From the NCBI GenBank assembly GCA_950295325.1, contig OX485806.1, positions 51,703,169-51,767,168 of the forward strand: 64,000 nt of DNA. The letters are read 5' to 3'. Of this stretch, positions 55,222 through 64,000 are shown piece by piece (the first letter of the stretch is position 1; each line of letters opens with the position of its first letter). The translations under genes and the position numbers were made by a program. Source of the DNA: Polytrichum commune. Taxonomy: Eukaryota > Streptophyta > Polytrichopsida > Polytrichales > Polytrichaceae. The notes under the pieces are model-generated. The model did not search any database and was not told where the DNA came from. It saw only the letters and a list, made by a program, of their open reading frames with translations.

Positions 55222-56495
55222 TGGTACATGAATTCAAAATTGGATTTTTTTTTCAAATACAATATTCTCCCGTTTAAGTATGCATCCCGGTTAAATGCGC
55301 AATTTTTTTGACAAAAGGTAGGGTTCACATTTTATTGTTTGAACATGTCATGCAGAGTCATTTCTCGCAAATGCATGATTTTTTAAGTTTGACATACAAT
55401 GTTAGTTTGTTAATGTTTTGTTGAAATGTCTCAAACAATTATCACAGTTCATCATACATTTGTTCAGCTTTCATTTGAACACCGGAGCAAAGCAATTGGT
55501 TGTTGATGTCGAGAACAATGTTGTGTAAAGCTTCAAAGCCATTGAGGTCGGTAACACTTTTAGATTTAACAAATGTCTCAATAGGCTGGATTTTGTTGCA
55601 GTATGCTCTCCCAATTGTCCCATACTTTTTGGATGGCACCTTTACTGACTTCATACTCCCGCCCTAGTGCCCACCTGCTCAGCACGTTGAGCTTACTTGA
55701 CTTTGCAATGATTCACATCGATCGGTTTACCTCAGGTTGCTTCAAGTTTTATCCGTTTCCCGTTGTGATTCATCGAATCATAAGGTTTAGAAAGCGATAT
55801 GAGTGAGTTAGCACCTACCAACTAATTGCGCACCAACGGCTCCAGTTCAAAGTGCGTACTTAAGCGGGAGATTATTGTATGGTCCCAACCTCTCACACAA
55901 AAATCTAAAAGTATTATATGTCATTCAAGTTCGCTTCCTAAAATCTCTTTCTGCCCACGATCCCAACAACAAGCCTTCTACAAATCCGGACATCCGTTCT
56001 GGACTCCATATGTTTCTCTTTCTATATCCCATACTTTCGTACTCCAAGCTCAAAATTGCAATCTTCTTCCACTTTCCTTACAAAAACATTGCCTTGAATG
56101 TCCACAACATGTTTCACAACCATGTACAAACACATGCATAATCCTAGAAACAAAACAAGGTTCCTCCTCCTCTCCTTCATTGCAACCATGCTTGCTGAAA
56201 TTCAAAGTGAATACAAGCAAAAACAAGAAATGAGGTCAAGACAAAACTATTGAAGCCAAGAGAATGGTCAAAGTTGATTTTTTTTGAAACTGTCTTTATG
56301 TGCATATATTAGAAAAATCAACGCCTTCATTTTTGGTCCATGGTCTTTCCTCTTGGTCCACATTCGGTTTACACCTAGTGAAGGGCCTATGGCTCTCAAA
56401 ACTATTTTTTTTTATGAAGTCGGACCATGGAGTCGGACCATTGACAAACGCCATCCTCCTTGGTCCAACTTCATGCTCCATAGTGTAAACCGGCC
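55222..56495. other. Harbinger element upstream part
   Basis: Contains a 70-codon minus-strand ORF (55654-55442) and scattered short ORFs that could be remains of transposase N-terminus or a second gene. Nothing firmly recognised. Confidence 0.35.
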
Positions 56496-56499
56496 CTGA

Positions 56500-58330
56500 G
56501 ACTGATGAATTGAGGATCTAAGTTGGTTGAAAAAATTACTGAGGATCAAAAAGTGAGTCCATTCACAACGGATTAGACCTGCTTTGACAACTCTATTGCG
56601 GCATCAGATCTAGGTTTTTATAGCAGAGCGTCGTTGTTGTGGTGTCTCAATTTTTCCCGTCAATTTGGCCAGCTGGGGTCTGTAGTTGTGGACTTCGATC
56701 ATCAGGGATAGCAATTGTGGTGGTGTATTTGCAAACACTATTTATACCCTTGTTTTTTGCTCCAAATCAGGGTTCGGGAGATATTTGAGCTCAACCAGTT
56801 AAAATCCGCCCCTTCACAACTTCTACCGGGTCTTTTAGGATTTGACCGGTTGCAAACCCGTTGCCATTAATTTGGACCGGCCAATATCCTATAGTTTTTT
56901 TCAAGTGCCGGCTAATTTCCTCTTCATTGTAATGACAACCAGCCAAAAACTTGGGCATTGATAAGTAAGCCGGTTTTCCAATGTAGCAAAGTTATATCTA
57001 CAAACAACATACACCATTCAACAACAATGTCCAAAGAACACATCAACAAACACCAATAATATGTAATGATATCAACATCCAACAACAATGATCTACAATT
57101 CATTACATACAAGAAACAACAACAGTGATCAACAACTTATCCATAGCAGGAGTTGAACCTAAAATAACCCATCAACCGGTTGATGGTCGTGGATTTACTC
57201 TTCTATCATACCTAGGTCTTAAAATCTCATATTAGGTTTGAGGCCACAACATGATAAAAGAGTAACCTAATGTACCATACTATATACAAAAATGAAATTC
57301 ATGAACTATTAGAGTCAAAATTAGGAGTATCATCTTCACCTTCAAGAGGAAAACGCCTTGAAAGGTATCTTTGTGGATGTGAAAACAACCATGTAAACTC
57401 TGTAGAGTTCCTCCATTCTTCCATTAGTACGTTATCAAGATCACCACAAAGATCTTCGATAGAAACACTCATAAAACATTCTAAACGCTAGCCGTCAACA
57501 ATGAAATGCAATAATGAAGCAAAAGCTTTGCATGTCCACCATTCACCAAATCACTACAAGCCTACAACGAACACATAACCTAAACCCTAGAACCAGATGA
57601 AATCTGGCCTAGATGAATCAAACCGGATGAAATCCGCCTATTTCACAATTCATCCGGGTAAAAATCCTCCTCCTCAAAATGGTTCCCGGTTGAGATCCGT
57701 TTTTTTTTTAAAATAAAAAATAAAAAATAATTTTAAACCACCGGTATCACATCCTCCACTTTCCCAATTTAACCAGACTTTTCACAAAACCAATCAGTTG
57801 CCATTACATTAAATACCGGTTCTCCCCCAGACATTGCTCCAAATTGTGGTTCATTGGGGTTGTGTTGAATCTGGTTGGCTTTTCATGATCTTGGGAAGCC
57901 TGAGTGGCAATGTCTCTCCTAGGCAGTAGCAACAAAGCAGGGTTTTGCCCTAGAAGGCGAGCGCACATGAGCACCCACCAGCCAATTAGCCAAGCGGTGG
58001 GCGACGGAAATCATCCGCTGGTGGATGGCAGCCCGCCCTCAGTCGGTTGTGGAAGGCAAAGCGGACCGTCCGCTCCAGCCCAGAAGGGATGGGTCCACCT
58101 CCACTCATTTCAAAAAAAATTCCCGGGAATTACATTAACCGACTTCTAATGAAAGTGGTCCAACTCCTTTGGAATGGAGTTTAAAAAATACATGCTCACT
58201 CTAAAAATTTTTACTTATTAGTTTTTGCTCTCCCATTCACAAACGCATATTGAAGGTTTAGTTTGGCACTTCACTTACAAGTTAGGGCTCTTTATTTGTA
58301 CCATGGAGGAAGGATTAAGATTTTTGGGGA
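56500..58330. other. Intergenic, no recognised gene
   Basis: Mostly AT-rich with repeated ACCGGT/CCGGTT words at about 56830-57800. A GC-rich island at about 57920-58100 contains an 81-codon plus-strand ORF without family resemblance. Confidence 0.4.
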
Positions 58331-58336
58331 CCATTG

Positions 58337-59990
58337 TGTGAGCCCAAAAATTGTGTCCACACATGTTCTTGAACATTAAAAGTCATTACAATCTGGTCTT
58401 GGATTTGTTAATCAAATTTTAAAACATAAAAAAGGGTGATGTTTATTAGTGTAGATCAAAGTTACATTAGGCTTGGGTTTTTGAGTTAATTAGGGAAGTC
58501 TAACATTAGCTTAGAAAGCTATGTCACGAGTGGGAAGAAGGTGAAGTTAAAGACAAGGGGTGTCAATTCAGGGTTTTAGAGTTCGAGTTGGGACCCTCAC
58601 TGTCCATTCAAGGGTGTTCCCAGGGTTTTGAGGATGTGATGGCTACGGTGCAAGGAGGCAGAGACTCTGGTCCTTGGGGGGTATGGGTTTTCAGGTGAAG
58701 GTGAGAGGCAGAGAGCTGCTGGGAGGTGTGTGGGAATTTTGCGCCGAAGGGGTAGTTCGATGCCCCTGTTCAGGGTAGCCAGTGGCCGGTTCGGGTGAAT
58801 AAAAGCTGTTGGTCCAACATTTTGGAAGCCTCTTTGGAGAGGGCAGCAGGAAGGTAGGAAACGGGCAGGAAGAGTTGAGGAGGTGTGATAAGGTGGTTCG
58901 GAGTCGGAGGCAAGAAGGAAGACTGGGCTGTTGGGAGGATGTCACACACTGTTGGGAAAATGCAAGTGTGGAAGTGATGCGAAGGGAACTGAAACAATTC
59001 AAGACGCTATCAAGCTGAGATTGGGTTGAGGGGATTTGGGCGGAAATGCTTCATCAATTGAATTCACTCTTCGAGCGGCAGCTGGCTAGAAATGGGTCAG
59101 GATTGAAGGGAGAGCATGACTACGGCTTGACAAGCTGTCAAGAGTGGCTGGCTACAGTATTAGATTGATCTCAGAATTAGCCAGATTCAGTTGCGAAGCA
59201 TGTGGGTCCAGCCCGGGAAGCTTGGATCTCGGAGGTTGAGTGTGCTGATTGCTGGGTGTAAGGGAGTAGAAACACCTGTGGCAGTGAGCTACAACCAAGA
59301 TGCTTGTAGGCTGTTGAATTTTGGCAGGGGAGGAAGCAAAAATTGCAAGGAGTGCTGGGAGCGGATGAGATTCATGGATGATTGAGGTTGCCCGGGGGAC
59401 TGAGAGACGAGACAACCTTAACAAGGGACTTAGGTTTCGCAAGAAGCTAGCAATCCCCTAGCTGGTTGGGTGACAGTTGAGGAAGCAGGGGACTTCCACC
59501 CAGCACCTGGGAATGAATGCCGCAAGAAGACCTTGTAGCAACCATGGCTGGTGGGAAGCCATGAAATGAGGTGGCCGTTGGGCGAGAGGGGTGCAACCTG
59601 CATTCTAGGCCGAACCAGTGTTGTGAGGTTGGAGGCATAGCTTGCTGGCCGAAGTTTGGAGGACTGCCATCATTGAGAATATTAGTGCAGGGAGCATGCA
59701 TCGCCTGTAGCATTGGTGGCAACTCATTAGGGTAGTAGAATGAATTGAATTGATCATGTTGGTTGACCATGGCCTTAGGCCAGGGGTTCAAACCCAGTCA
59801 ATAAGCATGATTAAATGATGAGAACTCACGTGGTGAAACCCACATTAAGGGAGTGTGAATGTGTGAATGTGGGCTAAAGTAATTTAGATAGTGTTGGATA
59901 GCGTTGGATTTGGGTGTGACTTTAGTGTGGCGTGTGACTGAGGTGTTTATGAACACTTTTGGTTTGATTAATAAAGAAAGGAGAGTCCAT
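58337..59990 (+). mobile_element. GC-rich LTR-like block, copy B
   Basis: Starts TGTGTGAGCCCAAAAATTG and aligns with copy A at 15748 for roughly the first 300 bp. Further in, both are G-rich without ORFs of note. An AATAAA-type signal lies near 59969. The right border is not clear and no partner LTR or coding region is nearby. Confidence 0.5.
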
Positions 59991-61924
59991 TAAACCAAGT
60001 CATAAATTGGTTCGGATTCAAATCCCAATGGTTAATTATCATAGTTTTATAGTTTTATCATCACTTGTGAGTGGCAAAACTTGACATCATGATGCCCTTG
60101 GTATGACATCACTCTCCTTGTCCATTACTACTAAGATTCTCGACCCAACAACAAAGGACCGCATGTAAGTTAACATATTAGCCTCTGATGTCAAATTCTA
60201 CTTTAGGTGACTTCCATTTTTTGTAGGAATTGTTAAATTTACCATTTGGTTCGTTAAAACCATCTTAGAAATGCATTGCATTGTCACATCATTTGTCAAC
60301 ATTTGATTTTTCATCGGACACGTGAAGAAGAACAAGGTGTTAGCTATATATTAGAATTAATAAGCTTAGGTAACTTGGATGACAAGTCTATAACATATTG
60401 TACGCCTTCATGGTGTTATGTGGGCCATGGCTAAGATTCTTGAATATTTGGTTAGGTTTAGGTCTAATTTTTCAGGGAATCTTAGCCATAGTCCACACAA
60501 CTGCATGAAGGCATTGAGTAATATTAAGAGATACCTATTTCACACCTTACATACTACCTAGTGTGTGATTGATGAGTTTCTTGCACTATTTAATTAACTT
60601 GACTCGTTGGTGAGCAAACATTTAGCGATAAGGTAGATGTACCTAATTTGGTTCCTTATTTTAATTGAACACCGATTTTTGAGCGGTGTGCCTTCAAGAA
60701 CTATATCAAAAAGATAATTGTTTATAAAAAATAGGATTAAGTGCCCAAAATATGATAACCACATTAGGCTCAACAATCAACATAACCGGGAGGCACTCTA
60801 TGACCATTTAATGAGTGGTGCATAATTCTTCACCTTGTTAATGAATAAAATAAACATGTGAGCTCCGAAAGTATGATGACTGTAGCTACGACTTTGATTT
60901 GGATTTTCCAACCATCATGTTCAATTGACGTGTTTCATCTCGTAAGAAAAGTGGGCTAGTTGGAGTAATTCTATAAAACCTTTCTACCCTATTCAAAAAG
61001 GTTGCACACATTGGATAGATAACATATAAACCATACATATTGCTTCGTGATAAAGAGATTCCTTGGGCATTATTGGACGAATGGGCTCACAATTGAAATA
61101 GATGAAAATGGTTTTGGTATTATATTTGTTTTTTCCCTCAAACCACACATATTTAATTACATAAATTTCATACATATCATTTTTTTGTAGTGTATTATGT
61201 GATTTGGTCAAATTTTTTACGGGTTTAAAATAGCGTAACATGGTCGAAACATAAGTGAGTTGAAAAACGATTAGATTTAGTTTCTTGCAAGCATATGCAA
61301 TGTACACGGTTGGTACCACACCGTTTACGGCATTTTTAGTATCATATGCATAATGTGTCACCTATCTTATGTTGAGGCGTATGTTGGGTTAGACTAACAA
61401 TCATCAACTCCATCATTAGTGTCACATCATGACACTTCACGTTCAAAGGCACATGGTAATATTTTGGCATGAGTTTCTTCAATCCATCAGTTATGGTATT
61501 TAATGGCATGTACACTATTTGTGAAGGGCCTAAACTATGCTAAATATGATACTTAGTATTATATGGTATTTAATGTCACTATTGTGATTTTTTGGATGGC
61601 ACTTCTTATGAATAAGTTCACAATATTGCCATGGATGATGGATGACTTCATGCATTGGTCAAAACCCTACATTCTTTTGTCAACAACTTGTGATGAAATA
61701 TTGTCATGAATTATAAAAATTTGGATGAACACATACACAAATGCATATGAATAATGCTTGAAGTGAGATGATCTCCTCCAACCCTTGTTTTTCTCTTTAT
61801 TGCTCATTTTTAATCTGGTTCTTATAAACAATATGGGATAATTATTTTCCCACTACGGACCAACCTTATAGGTTTATTATAACCTTATTTCTTTTAGTAT
61901 TACATTTTTATGACTATGATCGAT
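59991..61924. other. AT-rich intergenic DNA
   Basis: No gene recognised. A 107-bp hairpin lies inside (listed separately). Confidence 0.5.
60405..60511. repeat. Hairpin with 35-bp arms
   Basis: Arms 60405-60439 and 60477-60511 pair at about 29 of 35 positions around a 37-base loop, with weaker pairing continuing outward. Size would suit a small foldback element or a miRNA-precursor-like hairpin. Confidence 0.65.
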
Positions 61925-62985
61925 CTAATGTTCCACCTTCAACACTCCCTCTTTGTGAGTAGTTAAAGATTTATAATAATATTGGGTTTTTAGTTTCTCA
62001 ATCCTATATAATGAATTGCCCATAAGTTTCCACATATTGTGTCTAATTTCTTTACTCCAACTCAAAGGACCTTCAAATATTGCCACATTGGCACATTCCT
62101 CACCACCTTGAGGCAAAATGTGGTTCTTCCACCAATCTCCAAACGGTCGTTGTTCCCTGGTGGAATATCACTACTCTTCGCCAAATTCCTCAACAACAAC
62201 GACGTTGTTTGCCTGTCCTTCACGTGCTTTTTTAATTGCAACTTCATTACCTTCCACTTGTTTGTTGTCAATCACAAATTATCCACCGCCATCAAACAAA
62301 TATGACTTGAAATGTTTGTTCACCACCATTACCATAGAGCCTTTCTTTCTCCCACTTGGACACTTCTCCAAATCATTTTTAATGCTTCTACTATCTTTCA
62401 CAAACACAAAATCTCTATATTTAAATTTTTTTCTTCCAAGAACATTGGCCAATATGCCTTCATACCTTTGCAACATCCAAAAAACATGCATTTGATTCCT
62501 TTTGCATCAAGCTTGCTCATTTTTTTTGTCCAAAACCATTGCATATACAAGGTTTCTAAACACATACATATATGCAGTACAAAGCCTCCTCCCGTTCCAT
62601 GTTTCTTTGAATGCAACAAAGCTCAAGGCCTTCGTTAGACAAACACGCGAATGCACAATCTCCAATAGTTTTGTCACAACCCACTTTGCATCACTACCCA
62701 ACATTGCCACATATTGTTTACCCTTGATGCATGCTTCGCAAACCAATGTAGAGATGGAACAAAATGCTTTGAAATGTATAAACGCTCTTCACATTCAAAT
62801 GTTTGATGATGGACATGATTTTTTTGACACGCTTTTGGTACTCATTCAACATTTTTGGATCTGCATTGGAAGGTGGAGGCTTTTTGGATCTGTTTACAAT
62901 GTCCCAAAGGTCCACGGAAGCCAAAACCATCTCCATTTTGAATTTCAAAGGCTAAATTTTCTATATGAAACTAATCCATGATTCT
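61925..62985 (-). pseudogene. Ty1/copia relic: gag, integrase and RT start
   Basis: On the minus strand from high to low coordinates: gag (MKFKMEMVLASVDLWDIVNR, 62948-62889), then directly the integrase zinc region (MVCEACIKGKQYVAMLGSDA with TKLLEIVHSRVCLTKALSF), the integrase C-terminus (KKMSKLDAKGIKCMFFGC and IEILCL in one frame, FKYRDFVFVKDSRSIKNDLE in another) and the linker into RT (FEGPLSWSKEIRHNMWKLMG then YRIEKLKT). The protease and most of the integrase core are missing, and RT ends after about 60 residues. No LTRs found. Confidence 0.8.
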
Positions 62986-63370
62986 AACCCCTTTGTTATC
63001 GAGATACGCCATCGTACGCTCCAAAAATGGGTTTGTACACTTAAAATTCTCAAATCAGGCCCTTGGGACATAATATGCACCCTAATATATTCAACTTATG
63101 CCCTTACTCAATGAAGGTTTTTTCATTCTCAAATGAATTTTTTAGGTCCTTCTATGCCTCAAATCGTTCAGGTTTAACTATCTTCTTCTCAAATGTTCAT
63201 TTGCACATTAGCTCATGTAAGTTAGACCCTAGTGTTTTTAAACAAGTCGACTTTCTTTTAAAATGCACTCTTGTACCTCGATATCTTGAATCAAGTACTT
63301 GTACTTTCAAACAAAGGAAGTCATATTTATTTGGGATCAAATGTCAAGCCTCTCTTTCAAATGGTATTTA
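62986..63370. other. AT-rich DNA without recognised gene
   Basis: A 102-codon plus-strand ORF lies here (63063-63371) but has no recognisable composition or family. It is not called. Confidence 0.4.
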
Positions 63371-63379
63371 AAACATTCA

Positions 63380-64000
63380 ATAATGCTCATCTTGGCCAAA
63401 AATGATTAGTTTTATTTTTCAAATGTGTTTTCCAACAATAAAATCATCCAAAAACACTCAAGTTTGTTCTTTTTGAGCTCAAATGGCTAGCTTATCATTC
63501 AAATGTCCTTTCCAACATTCAAATTACTCAAAATACTCAAAAATGCTCATTTTGAGCTCAAATGACTAGCCTATCTCTCAAGTAAACATTTCAACACTCA
63601 AATAACCTAAGCCATATCATTTGAATCTCCAAATACATTCAGTGGCCTCAAATAAATACTAAAGTCAAATTAAGATAAACCCCTTTGTTATTTAAATGTA
63701 TCATTGGAACTCAATGCTTTCAAATAACACATTTTCAATCTCTAATGATATTTTTGGTTTCAAATTTTGTGCTTCCAATCCAATCCATTCAAATAATGTC
63801 CATTTCAACTCAAAATTGTTTTTGTGGTGTCAAATGTGATTTTGGACTCTCAAATCACTCAAGTTAGATTTTGTTCATCACAAATAAAAGCATATGCTTT
63901 CAAACATGCCCTAGAACTATCAAATCACTCAACCTATATATTCTTCACCTCACATGAATCCACTTCCTCTCCAAAATGTTTAAAGACACTCTAAACACTC
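63380..64000. repeat. Degenerate tandem repeat, ~80-bp unit
   Basis: Units contain AATGCTCATTTTGAGCTCAAATG-like segments (63390, 63470, 63545), then a CTAGC-TATC-TTCAAATG stretch and TTCCAACA-TCAAAT. Beyond 63620 only the shorter word TCAAAT continues to recur, up to the window edge. Confidence 0.65.

Larger units (their letters stand above)
52072..56496 (-). mobile_element. PIF/Harbinger DNA transposon (4.4 kb)
   Basis: Terminal inverted repeats: AAACTGGTTTACACTGTGGA on the left and GGGCCGGTTTACACTATGGA on the right (reverse-complemented), both followed by CATGAAGTT. A 3-bp duplication TGA flanks it (52069-52071, 56497-56499), where TTA/TAA is usual. Inside is a minus-strand DDE transposase. 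Similar GGTTTACAC/GTGTACAC motifs occur near both ends. The second (Myb-like) gene expected of this superfamily was not recognised. The left end has probably mutated from GGGCCGG. Confidence 0.85.

Noticed and set aside
59780-59800. GGGGTTCAAACCC as part of a tRNA gene
   Set aside because: It resembles a B box, but no acceptor stem, anticodon arm or suitable A box surrounds it.
63063-63371. 102-codon plus-strand ORF near the window end
   Set aside because: AT-rich, no recognised domain, next to a degenerate tandem repeat that readily yields open frames.

Overview
The window reads as nuclear DNA of a streptophyte, either a land plant or a charophyte alga. It is AT-rich and dominated by repeats. 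It has GT-AG introns, both Ty3/gypsy and Ty1/copia retrotransposons, hAT, Mutator and PIF/Harbinger DNA transposons, and the first exons of an organelle-targeted DNA gyrase A gene. I cannot place it more precisely. The low gene density and the gypsy lineage would fit a non-flowering plant or charophyte, but that is inference. I saw no bacterial operons, CRISPR arrays, rRNA genes or intact tRNA genes.

Layout. 1-802 (-): first two exons of GYRA, running off the left edge. 2.4-3.6 kb: two neighbouring hAT-type MITEs with 8-bp target-site duplications (TSDs). 4.85-5.8 kb: an old relic of the Mutator-like element found again at 31 kb. 7.4-14.4 kb (-): a decayed Ty3/gypsy element with an unusual cytosine-5 DNA methyltransferase-like domain between protease and reverse transcriptase, itself interrupted by a 511-bp MITE. 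15.7-17.5 and 58.3-60 kb: two related GC-rich LTR-like blocks. 19.4-22.8 kb (+): a decayed Ty1/copia element. 25.1-28.9 kb (-): a set of consensus-bounded exons forming a gene I do not recognise.

30.5-47.0 kb is a nested transposon stack whose layers can be separated by their TSDs. A MITE with TAA duplications was split by an 11.8-kb Mutator-like element (9-bp TSD). That element was in turn split inside its SWIM-type transposase gene by a 3.8-kb element of unknown class carrying a coiled-coil ORF. The right half of the same MITE took in a young Ty1/copia element (two differences between its 214-bp LTRs, 5-bp TSD), and the gag gene of that copia took in a 580-bp hAT MITE (8-bp TSD) that contains a tRNA-like segment.

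47-50.6 kb (+) holds an ORF with an in-frame 120-bp tandem duplication, a degenerate plant transposase-like gene and two well-bounded candidate exons. 52.07-56.5 kb is a PIF/Harbinger element with a broken DDE transposase. 61.9-63.0 kb (-) is a copia relic, and the window ends in an AT-rich degenerate tandem repeat. The only clear host gene is GYRA; nearly everything else recognisable is mobile DNA at various stages of decay.
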